From: an uncultured Neokomagataea sp.
Lineage (GTDB): Bacteria > Pseudomonadota > Alphaproteobacteria > Acetobacterales > Acetobacteraceae
Reading direction: 5' to 3'
Assembly: GCF_946476835.1 (NCBI RefSeq)
Contig: NZ_CAMKWA010000004.1
Coordinates: 109,920 to 173,919 of the forward strand
Length of the DNA stretch: 64,000 bases
Position 1 is the stretch's first letter; every line of letters starts with the position of its first letter. Position numbers and translations under genes: made by a program. This document shows positions 8,606 through 16,835 of the stretch, piece by piece. The notes beneath the pieces were generated by a model. It was not told where the DNA came from and searched no databases. It saw nothing but the letters and a program-made list of their open reading frames with translations.

Positions 8606-9721
8606 TCAGAATTCAACAACGGTACGAATACTCTCGCCCCGCGCCATCATGTCGAAGCCTTCATTAATCCGCTCGATCGGCAACTTATGAGTGATCAGAC
8701 TATCAATATTAATGCGGCCATCCATGTACCAATCCACAATCTTCGGCACATCTGTACGCCCACGTGCGCCCCCAAAAGCTGAACCAATCCAACGCCGCCC
8801 CGTCACCAACTGGAAAGGACGCGTGCTAATCTCTTGGCCCGCCCCAGCCACACCAATGACACAAGATACACCCCAGCCACGATGCGCGCATTCCAGTGCC
8901 TGACGCATCAGGGTCACATTCCCCACACACTCAAAGGTGTAATCTGCGCCACCACCGGTCAGCTCAATAATATGCCCAACAAGATCACCATTTGGCCCAA
9001 GGTCTTTCGGGTTCACAAAATCCGTCATGCCGAACTGACGAGCAATCGCCGCACGCTCTGGGTTCAAATCGACCCCGATGATCCGGCCTGCACCAACCAT
9101 CTTGGCACCTTGAATGACATTCAGTCCAATACCACCCAAGCCAAACACAACCACCGTCGCGCCCGCTTCAACCTGCGCCGTAAACAAAACAGCGCCAATA
9201 CCGGTGGTGACACCGCACCCAATATAGCAAACCTTATCGAACGGTGCGTCCGGACGAATCTTCGCCAAAGCAATTTCCGGCAGGACGGTATAATTCGCAA
9301 AGGTCGAGCAACCCATGTAATGTAGCACTGGCTGACCGCGGTAAGAAAAACGTGATGTCCCGTCCGGCATCAGCCCCTTACCCTGCGTCGCCCGGATAGA
9401 CGTGCAAAGATTGGTCTTTTGTGAGAGGCAGGACTTACACTCTCGGCATTCTGGCGTGTAAAGCGGGATCACATGATCACCAGGCTTAAGGTGCTTCACT
9501 CCAGCCCCAACCTCACGCACAATTCCCGCGCCTTCATGGCCTAAAATAGCCGGAAACAGCCCTTCTGGGTCCTGACCCGAAAGCGTGTACTTATCGGTAT
9601 GACATAGTCCCGTCGCCTTGATTTCAACGAGAACTTCCCCTTCACGTGGGCCTTCCAGTTGTACGGTATCGACCTCAAGCGGTTGCCCAGCTTTCAGAGC
9701 GATTGCTGCCGTTACGTCCAT
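8606..9721 (-). CDS. frmA: S-(hydroxymethyl)glutathione dehydrogenase / class III alcohol dehydrogenase
   Basis: Oxidises S-hydroxymethylglutathione with NAD+, the step before FrmB. 371 aa, full length. Zinc alcohol dehydrogenase family: catalytic zinc ligands in GLCHTDKY and GHEGAGIV, the structural zinc lobe with four Cys (PECRECKSC, then TNLC), and the Rossmann motif VFGLGGIGLNVI. Class III features include the glutathione-binding region around CIRATQGKGLMPDGTSRF. It is first gene of the frmA-frmB operon and divergent from the bestrophin gene across about 106 bases. Confidence 0.95.
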   Translation of the reverse strand: MDVTAAIALKAGQPLEVDTVQLEGPREGEVLVEIKATGLCHTDKYTLSGQDPEGLFPAILGHEGAGIVREVGAGVKHLKPGDHVIPLYTPECRECKSCLSQKTNLCTSIRATQGKGLMPDGTSRFSYRGQPVLHYMGCSTFANYTVLPEIALAKIRPDAPFDKVCYIGCGVTTGIGAVLFTAQVEAGATVVVFGLGGIGLNVIQGAKMVGAGRIIGVDLNPERAAIARQFGMTDFVNPKDLGPNGDLVGHIIELTGGGADYTFECVGNVTLMRQALECAHRGWGVSCVIGVAGAGQEISTRPFQLVTGRRWIGSAFGGARGRTDVPKIVDWYMDGRINIDSLITHKLPIERINEGFDMMARGESIRTVVEF

Positions 9722-9827
9722 AATCCTGTCACCCTTTTATATGGCTCAGCAAAACTTTGCTGTTAGCCAAACATTCCGTTCTTCCGATAACATACACACC
9801 ATAATACCACCCTTGAGGAGGGGTCTT

Positions 9828-10703
9828 ATGATTGTTCAACGTCGCTACGGGTTAATCCAACTTTTCAAAGAAACATTACCCCCCCTAATCATCCTCGCCT
9901 TATGGGATCTGGTGGTAGTTATCCTGTTTCAAGTGTACCATCAGGACTGGATGGAACAGCCCACCCTCCCCATTTCTCTCATGGGTTCGGCACTCGCACT
10001 CTTTTTAGGTATTCGCAACAACGCCGCTTATGCTCGCTGGTGGGAAGGCCGTACTCTTTGGGGCGCCATCACCAATAACTGCCGCTCTTTCGGCCGTGAA
10101 ACGGCCTCACTCCTCGGTGGTCGCCCCGACCTTGCCCGTGCCATGGCCGCATACCCCCACGTCTTACGTGCTGCCCTTAGAGGTGAACCAACTGGCGAAG
10201 ACGTGGCTCGTCTCCTGCCCGAGAGCATGAAAACATCCGTCTTCTCCTGCACGAATGCTCCGAATGCCCTTTTATATCACATTGGCCTTAGCGTTCGGGA
10301 TGAAGTCGTAAAGCATAATATCGATGGCGCGGTGCATGGTACGGTTGATCGCATTTTATCTGATATTGCAAACGCACAAGGCGGGCTAGAACGTATCCGC
10401 AATACCCCGCTTCCGGTGCAATACTCTCTCTTGCCAGAAATCGCCACGCACCTCTTTTGCATCGTCTTACCACTTTCCGCGGTGCAGACCCTCGGTTGGA
10501 TCACGCCTTTGGGCTCCAGCATTATCGGCGTTTTGTTCCAAATGTTGGACCGCAGCGGCCGTGACCTGCAAGAACCGTTCAACGCGTCCGTGCATGCACT
10601 GCCCATGGCCACAATGGCCCGTACCATTGAACGAGACCTCCTCCAACCCATCGGGGAACAACCGGGCGCAGCCTTCACAATCCAACGCGGCGTCCAACCA
10701 TAA
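9828..10703 (+). CDS. Bestrophin-family (UPF0187) anion channel-like membrane protein
   Basis: 291 aa, matching the bacterial bestrophin family, whose studied members form pentameric ion channels in the inner membrane. Conserved stretches: the hydrophobic N-terminal helices, RNNAAYARWWEGRTLWG and the C-terminal QMLDRSGRDLQEPFN. The ATG at 9828 is preceded by a strong GAGGAGGGG site 5 bases upstream; a longer in-frame start at 9618 would run into frmA and is rejected. It stands alone between frmA (divergent) and carD. Physiological ion and role are not known from the sequence. Confidence 0.88.
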   Translation: MIVQRRYGLIQLFKETLPPLIILALWDLVVVILFQVYHQDWMEQPTLPISLMGSALALFLGIRNNAAYARWWEGRTLWGAITNNCRSFGRETASLLGGRPDLARAMAAYPHVLRAALRGEPTGEDVARLLPESMKTSVFSCTNAPNALLYHIGLSVRDEVVKHNIDGAVHGTVDRILSDIANAQGGLERIRNTPLPVQYSLLPEIATHLFCIVLPLSAVQTLGWITPLGSSIIGVLFQMLDRSGRDLQEPFNASVHALPMATMARTIERDLLQPIGEQPGAAFTIQRGVQP

Positions 10704-10757
10704 CGCCCTACCGAAAAACCGGGACAAAAGGTCGATTTTCTGCTATAGGCTTGCCTC

Positions 10758-11345
10758 ATGAATACGTTCAAGACCCCCCAAAAGGGCGGCATGACCGACG
10801 AAATGGCACGTGCCGCTGCCGAGAACACCGCTCGTCAGTCCGACCCGGAACAGGTTTCTGACCCGTTTCAGGAAGGTGACTCCATCGTTTACGCTGCCCA
10901 TGGCGTAGGACGTGTCGACAAAATCGGCACGGTCGAAGTTGCGGATACCGCAATTGAGATGATCCAGATCTCCTTCCCCGGCAACCAAATGACGTTACGT
11001 ATCCCGCTGGCAAAAGCACGCAAAGCGGGCCTGCGTAAAATCGTCACGCGGGACATTGTTGAAAAAGCAATGACCGTCATCAAGGGCAAGCCCCATGTCA
11101 GCAAAGGCATGTGGGCCCGCCGCGCCGTCGCGTACCAAGAGAAGATCAACTCTGGTGATCTCATCCAGATCGCTGAAGTACTGCGTGACCTGCGCCGCAA
11201 TGTTGATAGCCTTGACGGCAGCTTCTCCGAGCGCAAATTGTTCGAAGCAGCCCAAGAACGTTTTGTCGCAGAAGTCGCAGTCCTTGAGAACAAAGACCCT
11301 GCCTCCGTGCTGGACGACCTTAACAAAACCATGAAGGCGGCCTGA
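10758..11345 (+). CDS. carD: CarD-family transcriptional regulator
   Basis: RNA polymerase-binding regulator that stabilises open promoter complexes in related bacteria. 195 aa. The N-terminal RNAP-interaction domain (RID, Tudor-like) is visible from about residue 36 (FQEGDSIVYAAHGVGRVDKI), followed by the helical DNA-binding C-terminal half with SKGMWARRAVAYQEKINSGDL. The first ATG is used; Met12 is an alternative with a better purine-rich stretch upstream (AAAAGGGCGGC). A TATAGG hexamer 8 bases before the first ATG could be a -10 element, but no good -35 is seen. Confidence 0.92.
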   Translation: MNTFKTPQKGGMTDEMARAAAENTARQSDPEQVSDPFQEGDSIVYAAHGVGRVDKIGTVEVADTAIEMIQISFPGNQMTLRIPLAKARKAGLRKIVTRDIVEKAMTVIKGKPHVSKGMWARRAVAYQEKINSGDLIQIAEVLRDLRRNVDSLDGSFSERKLFEAAQERFVAEVAVLENKDPASVLDDLNKTMKAA

Positions 11346-11509
11346 TTTCTTTTACCTCTTAGGCGTAAAAATAGACTAAGCCGGTTGAAATTATACGGCA
11401 GTACGGTTTTCATAGCATCCTGTTCGCAGATGTTGCGTTGACCGTGCGAGCCGTCACGGTTTCGCTCCGTTTTGGACATCAACCACGCTGAAGGAGAGGT
11501 GAGTAAATC

Positions 11510-12310
11510 ATGCCCGCCCCTTACAAAGATCGTTTCGCCGGCAAGAAAGTCCTTGTCACAGGTGCATCTCAGGGTATCGGTGAAGCAACCGCCCTGCGCT
11601 TCGCTGAAGAAGGCGCTCAGGTTGCCCTGAACGGCCGTAAAGAAGACAAGCTCATTGCTGTCCGCGACAAGCTGCCGAAGGCATCGGTCGGTGAGCACGC
11701 CATCGCAACTGGCGATATCTCCAAAGAAGCAGACGTCAAGCGCCTGATGCAAAGCAGCATCGAAACCATGGGTGGCCTCGACGTTCTGGTCTGTAACGCA
11801 GGTTACCAGATCCCCTCCCCATCAGAAGACATCAAACTGGAAGACTTTGAAGGCGTCATGGCCGTCAACGTTACCGGTGTGATGCTCCCATGCCGCGAAG
11901 CCATCAAATACTGGCTCGAAAACGGCATCAACGGTGTGATCATCGTGAACTCTTCTGTTCACCAAATCATTCCAAAACCACACTACCTCGGTTACTCGGC
12001 TTCCAAAGGCGCCGTGGACAACATCGTCCGCACACTGGCTCTCGAATATGCAAGCCGCGGCATCCGCGTAAACGCCGTTGCTCCGGGCGCGATCGTCACC
12101 CCGATCAACATGTCTTGGATCAACGACCCAGAGCAGTACAAGAATGTTTCATCACATATCCCGATGAAGCGCCCAGGTGAGAGCCGCGAAATTGCGGATG
12201 CAATCACCTTCTTGGCCGCTGAAGACAGCACCTACATCACAGGTCAAACCCTGTTCGTTGACGGTGGCCTGACACTGTTCGGTGACTTCGAAAAGAACTG
12301 GTCTTCGTAA
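11510..12310 (+). CDS. SDR-family oxidoreductase, glucose 1-dehydrogenase-like
   Basis: 266-aa classical short-chain dehydrogenase: cofactor motif TGASQGIG at 17-24, NAG at about 96-98, catalytic Ser in VNSSV, YSASK at 162-166, and the PGAIVTP segment. NGRKED after the second strand has the Arg often seen in NADP-dependent members. From memory it closely resembles the soluble NADP-dependent glucose 1-dehydrogenase of Gluconobacter (GOX2015), so oxidation of glucose or a related polyol is the best guess; substrate specificity is not fixed by sequence. An AAGGAGAGG site lies about 8 bases before the ATG. Codon use is regular, as in a well-expressed gene. The 164-base gap from carD contains a 6-bp inverted repeat (ACCGTG/CACGGT). 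Followed after 4 bases by a receiver-domain gene. Confidence 0.85.
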   Translation: MPAPYKDRFAGKKVLVTGASQGIGEATALRFAEEGAQVALNGRKEDKLIAVRDKLPKASVGEHAIATGDISKEADVKRLMQSSIETMGGLDVLVCNAGYQIPSPSEDIKLEDFEGVMAVNVTGVMLPCREAIKYWLENGINGVIIVNSSVHQIIPKPHYLGYSASKGAVDNIVRTLALEYASRGIRVNAVAPGAIVTPINMSWINDPEQYKNVSSHIPMKRPGESREIADAITFLAAEDSTYITGQTLFVDGGLTLFGDFEKNWSS

Positions 12311-12314
12311 AATT

Positions 12315-12680
12315 ATGGCGTCTTCTCGCACGGCACTCGTCGTCGAGGACGACTTCATTATTCGGCTCTGCCTTACAGAGTACCTCGAGGGTGAAGACTT
12401 CATTATTTCTGAAGCCTCAGGCCTTGAGGAAGTGGAGGCCATCTTAAAAGATGGCCCCACTTTCGATATTCTCATTACCGATTACTATCTTACTGATAGC
12501 ACCGGCTCAGACATCGTCACCGCAGTACGTAAGAAACAACCACTTCTTCCTGTGGTATATATGAGCGGTTATAACGCTATACCCGATACTTCTTCACCAC
12601 TTGCGCAACACATCACCAAACCTTACGCTTTAGAGGATGTACTCAACGCAATTAACGCGTTAACACGCCCATCTTCCTAA
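12315..12680 (+). CDS. Single-domain response regulator (receiver only)
   Basis: 121-aa CheY-like receiver without output domain. All active-site residues are present: acidic cluster EDD at 11-13, phospho-acceptor Asp56 in ILITDYY, Ser84 in YMSGY and Lys102 in HITKPY. It begins 4 bases after the SDR stop and ends 13 bases before the TPR gene, so the three are probably cotranscribed. No histidine kinase is nearby; its partner is unknown. A purine-poor start region suggests translation coupled to the SDR gene. Confidence 0.85.
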   Translation: MASSRTALVVEDDFIIRLCLTEYLEGEDFIISEASGLEEVEAILKDGPTFDILITDYYLTDSTGSDIVTAVRKKQPLLPVVYMSGYNAIPDTSSPLAQHITKPYALEDVLNAINALTRPSS

Positions 12681-12693
12681 GCGCGGTGCTTGT

Positions 12694-14304
12694 ATGACTG
12701 ACCATATTTCTCCCACGTCTACGACACCGCCAGCAGATGACAGCGCACTCATCGCCCAATGTCATGATGCTCTTACTGCAAAAAACCCGACACAGGCGCT
12801 CGAACAACTAGAGGGCGCCTCACCCACAGCTGAAACACACGCCCTCAAAGGGCACGCTTTCTTTCTCATGGCCCAATATGAACCTGCGGCACAGGCGTTC
12901 ATACAAGCCAGCCCTACCGTTGGCCCGCACGCCATCACACACTTCATGCCGCAAGCCATTGCCCAGCGCCGTCGCCCTGAATTACTGCATCTTCTTGATG
13001 CTGCTCTAAAAAAAACGCCTGAAGACATTCGCCTGCTTGAAACCAAGGCTACGGTTCTCATGGAACTAAACCGCCTAACCGAGGCGGAAAACCTACTAAA
13101 AGAAAGCCTAAGCCGCCGCCCGAATAACGATAATACCCTCAATGCCTTGGCTATGGTGTATTCCGAAGCGGGCCGCTTTGATGAATCTCTCGCTATTCTC
13201 AAAATGCTGCATGAGCGCGCTCCAGACCAATGGACCCCGCTCTGCAATCTCGCCTGTACCTTAACAAATATCGGCCGCCTAGATGAAGCCGCCAATATTT
13301 ACCGCCGCGCTATTGCCCTCGCACCAAACGAACCGGCCTTACGCCTGAACCACTCCATCACCATGCTCAAAGCCGGACGGATGGCCCAAGGCTGGGCGGA
13401 ACATGAATGGCGCTTTGGCCTTCCCGGTCACACCAGCCTGCCGCAAAATCGCTTACTGCCCAGCATTACACCAACGCTCGACCTCAGAGGAAAGCGCATC
13501 CTCATCACACAAGAAGAAGGCTTGGGGGATACACTCATGTATCTCCGCTATATTCCGCCTCTTATCCGCACTGGCGCACGCGTCCATATCTGGGGCACAC
13601 GCACATTAGCCCCATTATGCAAACGCATCGAAGGTGTAGACACCGTGCAAATCGGTGGCGACACCCCCGAATACGATTATCACTGCCCCTTTATCAGCCT
13701 ACCCCGCGCCTTTTCAGCCACACGAGACGTCATGGGCGCTCCCGTTCCGTACCTCAGCACAAACGCCAACAAATCTGCCCAATGGCGGAAAATTCTACAG
13801 CACGATACCAAACTCAAAGTGGGCCTTGTCTGGGGGGGCGGCGTACGCAGCGAAAACTCCATCGCCTATATGCTGGACCGTAAACGCTCCATGCCACTCA
13901 AAGCACTCAACCCGCTTGCTCGCTTGAAAGGCATCTCGTTCTACTCCCTACAAAAAGACGAACCCGCTCACCAACTCCCTGACTTCCTCGGTCCCATCAC
14001 CAATTATATGCCTCAATGCTTTGATATGGATGACACGGCAGCTCTCGTCTCCGCCTTAGATGTTGTCGTATCAGTCGACACATCCATGGTTCATCTGGCT
14101 GGCGCTTTAGGCAAACCCGTCATCATGATGGACCGCACCACAAATTGCTGGCGCTGGCTGCAAGGCCGTGAAGACAGCCCATGGTATCCCACTATGCGCA
14201 TTGTCCGACAAACCACATTTCAAGAATGGGGCGATGTTGTAGGGCGTGTCGCTCAATTACTAACGCGCGCTGTTCATGAGGGCGTTGCAAGCATCATAGT
14301 ATAA
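12694..14304 (+). CDS. TPR protein with C-terminal heptosyltransferase/GT-B-like domain
   Basis: 536 aa. Tetratricopeptide repeats cover roughly residues 15-245 (for example NALAMVYSEAGRFDESLAI and LACTLTNIGRLDEAANIYRR). The C-terminal half resembles glycosyltransferase family 9 / GT-B folds: EEGLGDTLMYLRYIPPL, then VGLVWGGG, and the nucleotide-sugar-site-like VVSVDTSMVHLAGALGKPV with SPWYPTMR. Such TPR-glycosyltransferase fusions often modify surface or secreted proteins, including flagellin, in Acetobacteraceae; the acceptor here is unknown. The gene is third in the SDR-receiver-TPR unit. Confidence 0.8.
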   Translation: MTDHISPTSTTPPADDSALIAQCHDALTAKNPTQALEQLEGASPTAETHALKGHAFFLMAQYEPAAQAFIQASPTVGPHAITHFMPQAIAQRRRPELLHLLDAALKKTPEDIRLLETKATVLMELNRLTEAENLLKESLSRRPNNDNTLNALAMVYSEAGRFDESLAILKMLHERAPDQWTPLCNLACTLTNIGRLDEAANIYRRAIALAPNEPALRLNHSITMLKAGRMAQGWAEHEWRFGLPGHTSLPQNRLLPSITPTLDLRGKRILITQEEGLGDTLMYLRYIPPLIRTGARVHIWGTRTLAPLCKRIEGVDTVQIGGDTPEYDYHCPFISLPRAFSATRDVMGAPVPYLSTNANKSAQWRKILQHDTKLKVGLVWGGGVRSENSIAYMLDRKRSMPLKALNPLARLKGISFYSLQKDEPAHQLPDFLGPITNYMPQCFDMDDTAALVSALDVVVSVDTSMVHLAGALGKPVIMMDRTTNCWRWLQGREDSPWYPTMRIVRQTTFQEWGDVVGRVAQLLTRAVHEGVASIIV

Positions 14305-14350
14305 TGCACTTATAGTTTCATAAACAAAACATATCGAAAGAGATTCGATA

Positions 14351-14633
14351 ATGCCAAAATATAAAGCACTTCTTTTATCATCTCTCACCATTTTGCTCTG
14401 CGCCGCCGCCCCACCACCAAGCATTACGCCCTTCATTAATGTATGACCGCGTCATGCTCGCCACGATGGGAGAGCAGCATTACGGCTCTCAACTTTCCTG
14501 CCAGAACCACCATTACGCCCCTTATTCACTCGATGCCGGCGCCCAAAACCCAAAAACACTCGACGCACGCCGCGCCGAAATGGACCTCCCGTCCGAGGCC
14601 CAGTATCTCACCTACCTACCGCCACATTGCTAA
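14351..14633 (+). pseudogene. Small secreted protein gene, apparently split by a +1 frameshift
   Basis: An ATG at 14351, preceded by a purine-rich AAAGAGA site, opens a 31-codon frame (MPKYKALLLSSLTILLCAAA...) that looks like a signal peptide with a Cys at its end and stops at 14444-14446. The next frame begins at 14439 (MYDRVMLATMGEQHYGSQ...) and runs to 14633. Skipping one base around 14441 would give a 93-aa secreted protein with four Cys. Alternatives are two coupled peptides overlapping by ATGTATGA, or a sequencing indel. I do not recognise the family. A hairpin follows at 14654. Confidence 0.4.
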
Positions 14634-14653
14634 TAAATCAGCGGATATGCCAC

Positions 14654-14686
14654 CCGCCCGCACCTTCATGGAAGCGGGCGGCTTTC
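14654..14686 (+). terminator. GC-rich hairpin after the small secreted gene
   Basis: An 8-bp stem CCGCCCGC/GCGGGCGG (14654-14661 with 14674-14681) and a 12-base loop, followed by CTTTCATT. It lies between convergent genes, so it may end transcription on both strands. The T-tract is weak. Confidence 0.5.
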
Positions 14687-14709
14687 ATTCCTCAAGTAAC
14701 CTCATAATT

Positions 14710-16053
14710 TTAAGACGGCCCATGGCTCTCAAAGGCACCAAGATCAGGCGCCTTTCCACGAAACGGCTCCCCAACATCACGGCCCGCATCAACTGCCGCA
14801 CTTCCACGCGTAAGATGCGCAAAACGAATATCCGGCAGTTCTCCATTCGTCTGACGCGGTGCCGTTAATTCACTTGGGTCCAGACTGATAAAATCATCCC
14901 GATCAATCGTTATGGGCAGCGTAAAGTAATTAAACGAGACGTCATTCTCCTCATCGCTTCCCAAAGACGAGACCTCCACCCGCCCACCATAACCCAGATT
15001 ATTTTTCATAATATGCCCATAACCGGGCACATTCGTACGGTTATCAGCCAAAACAGACAGCATATTAAAATTAGCCCCCCGGTTACCAATCGCCGTATTG
15101 TTCAGCCATATCTGCCCACCCACATGATGATTGGCATAAAACCCGTTCACCCGGTTCCCCACCGCCACAGAAAACATGACCACATGCCGAGGAACAGGAT
15201 GCGGATACAGCCCACCATTCGCCCCATACCCCCCAGCTTTAAAACCATTCCCATCCCCTAAAGGGGTAAAATGTGCGTCATAGCCATTATAGAATGACCA
15301 GCACCGCCTAATCGTAACAGGGGCATGGGCATTAATCAGGTCAAAGCCATCATCCGTATTAAACCACGCGCGGGAGCCCTCAATAATATTACCCTGATCT
15401 AAATATGAACGCGGATGCGCACCAAATCCGTCAATATTACCATTCGACCCTTCATCAAGCCCAGAGTTGTTGTACGCATCAACATTACGAACAAGATTAT
15501 TACTGCCCGAGACAAGATACCAACCAATACCCATTCCATCATGAAGAGAGAGACGGTCAAACACATTACCGCTCCCCCCTTGGACCCGAAATACTTCGGA
15601 CTGGGTGTGCCTGTGAGCAATCGTAATTTGCACGTGCACAGCCTGAAAACCTCTGAAGACACAACCATCGCACCGGATAAGAAAAGCTGTGACGCGCTTT
15701 TCAACCGGGCGTACGGCTGAAAAATCAAAGATCGGCACCTCCGCTCCATACGCAACGTACGAAATGTGATCTTTCTTGAGGTCATTCACCACAGCATATG
15801 TTTCATCTACCGTCGAAATATCAGCCAGGCCGAGGTGATATATACCGCCACGCATATAAACTATATCACCAGAAGACGCCTTATCCTGCGCCTTCATAAG
15901 TGTGGCGAAAGGGGACGTAATAGTCCCTGCAGCTTGGTCAGAGCCCTCTGGAGCCACAAACCAATCATGCGCCCCGACGTGAAAAGGGGTACTCAGAACC
16001 ACTAGAGCCGCCAGCAAACGTAGCATTCTCATAGCACGCAGTTTTCCCCACAT
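14710..16053 (-). CDS. Secreted right-handed beta-helix protein, PL9 pectate lyase-like
   Basis: 447 aa from the ATG at 16053, which has a CAGG site 5 bases upstream. The longer TTG start at 16083 overlaps yaiI by 4 bases and cannot be excluded. Signal peptide (MWGKLRAMRMLRLLAALVVL...) cleaved near VGA-HDW. The mature part shows GGSGNVFDRLSLHDG, FNTDDGFDLINA (about 231-242) and GDGNGFKAGGYG (about 267-278), the pattern of polysaccharide lyase family 9, in which the Lys of the GFK motif is the proposed catalytic base and the Asp cluster binds calcium. A pectate or related polysaccharide lyase that depolymerises plant or exopolysaccharide is likely; substrate not proven. It follows yaiI closely. 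Confidence 0.8.
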   Translation of the reverse strand: MWGKLRAMRMLRLLAALVVLSTPFHVGAHDWFVAPEGSDQAAGTITSPFATLMKAQDKASSGDIVYMRGGIYHLGLADISTVDETYAVVNDLKKDHISYVAYGAEVPIFDFSAVRPVEKRVTAFLIRCDGCVFRGFQAVHVQITIAHRHTQSEVFRVQGGSGNVFDRLSLHDGMGIGWYLVSGSNNLVRNVDAYNNSGLDEGSNGNIDGFGAHPRSYLDQGNIIEGSRAWFNTDDGFDLINAHAPVTIRRCWSFYNGYDAHFTPLGDGNGFKAGGYGANGGLYPHPVPRHVVMFSVAVGNRVNGFYANHHVGGQIWLNNTAIGNRGANFNMLSVLADNRTNVPGYGHIMKNNLGYGGRVEVSSLGSDEENDVSFNYFTLPITIDRDDFISLDPSELTAPRQTNGELPDIRFAHLTRGSAAVDAGRDVGEPFRGKAPDLGAFESHGPS

Positions 16054-16079
16054 TTTAGCCTGAGAGCATGAGTAAAAGC

Positions 16080-16559
16080 TCAATCAAAAGACGGCATCAC
16101 GGACATAATTTTAGGCTTACGCGCCTTTACCACAAGCGTATCTAGCACCGAGAGAAAACGAGAGCGATCAGCCTTTCCGAAACTACTCGCCCCTGGTGTA
16201 ATCATCCCGGCAGAACGTAGGTCCGTCATCAAATTACGCATCGCCAACGCCATGCCAATCGCGTCACCATCCAACAACCGCCCCTTAGGCTCCAGCACAT
16301 AAGCGCCATTCTCAACACATCGTGCCGCCAGTGGGATATCTGCCGTAATCACAATATCACGGCTCTGTGCACGTTCCGCAATCCAGTCATCCGCCACATC
16401 CGGCCCGGCTTCCACGACAACACGCTCAATAAAAGGCGATGGCGGCAAAGCAATCATACGATTTGCCACGACAAAAACATGCACATTGTAGCGCCCCGCC
16501 ACGCGATACACTTCGTCTTTTACAGGGCAAGCATCGGAATCAATAAAAATGCGAGTCAT
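16080..16559 (-). CDS. yaiI: UPF0178 / DUF188 family protein YaiI
   Basis: 159-aa conserved protein with a PIN-like fold reported for the family; function unknown. Hallmarks: the N-terminal FIDSDACPVKDEVYRVA, the central SRDIVITADIPLA, and the C-terminal SFGKADRSRFLSVLD. It starts with ATG and sits upstream of the beta-helix gene, with which it may share a transcript. Nothing in the context suggests its role. Confidence 0.9.
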   Translation of the reverse strand: MTRIFIDSDACPVKDEVYRVAGRYNVHVFVVANRMIALPPSPFIERVVVEAGPDVADDWIAERAQSRDIVITADIPLAARCVENGAYVLEPKGRLLDGDAIGMALAMRNLMTDLRSAGMITPGASSFGKADRSRFLSVLDTLVVKARKPKIMSVMPSFD

Positions 16560-16798
16560 GCGTCCAAACTGACGCAGTCACGCCGGAAGCGCAAATCCAA
16601 TACGTACATCACACATAGAAGAACGATAACAGCTTACCAAACCGCCCCATCATCATAGCTCCATGCGCACATTCTGACAGGCACAGCAGCCCTCACAGAG
16701 AACCCAACACCAACAATATTTCTCTTTCAGGAAACAACCACACAGCACGCGGAGAAACACGCAAACCTCTCCAAGAACCGCCGCGTAACATTCACCCT

Positions 16799-16825
16799 TG
16801 CGGTCAGGCCCTACACCTGACCGCA
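16799..16825 (-). terminator. 10-bp perfect hairpin after tamB
   Basis: TGCGGTCAGG pairs with CCTGACCGCA around the 7-base loop CCCTACA, 10 bases after the tamB stop codon. There is no T-tract on either strand, so it may be a transcript-stabilising hairpin rather than a classical terminator. The remaining 16560-16798 gap shows no gene. Confidence 0.5.
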
Positions 16826-16835
16826 CCAACCAAAC

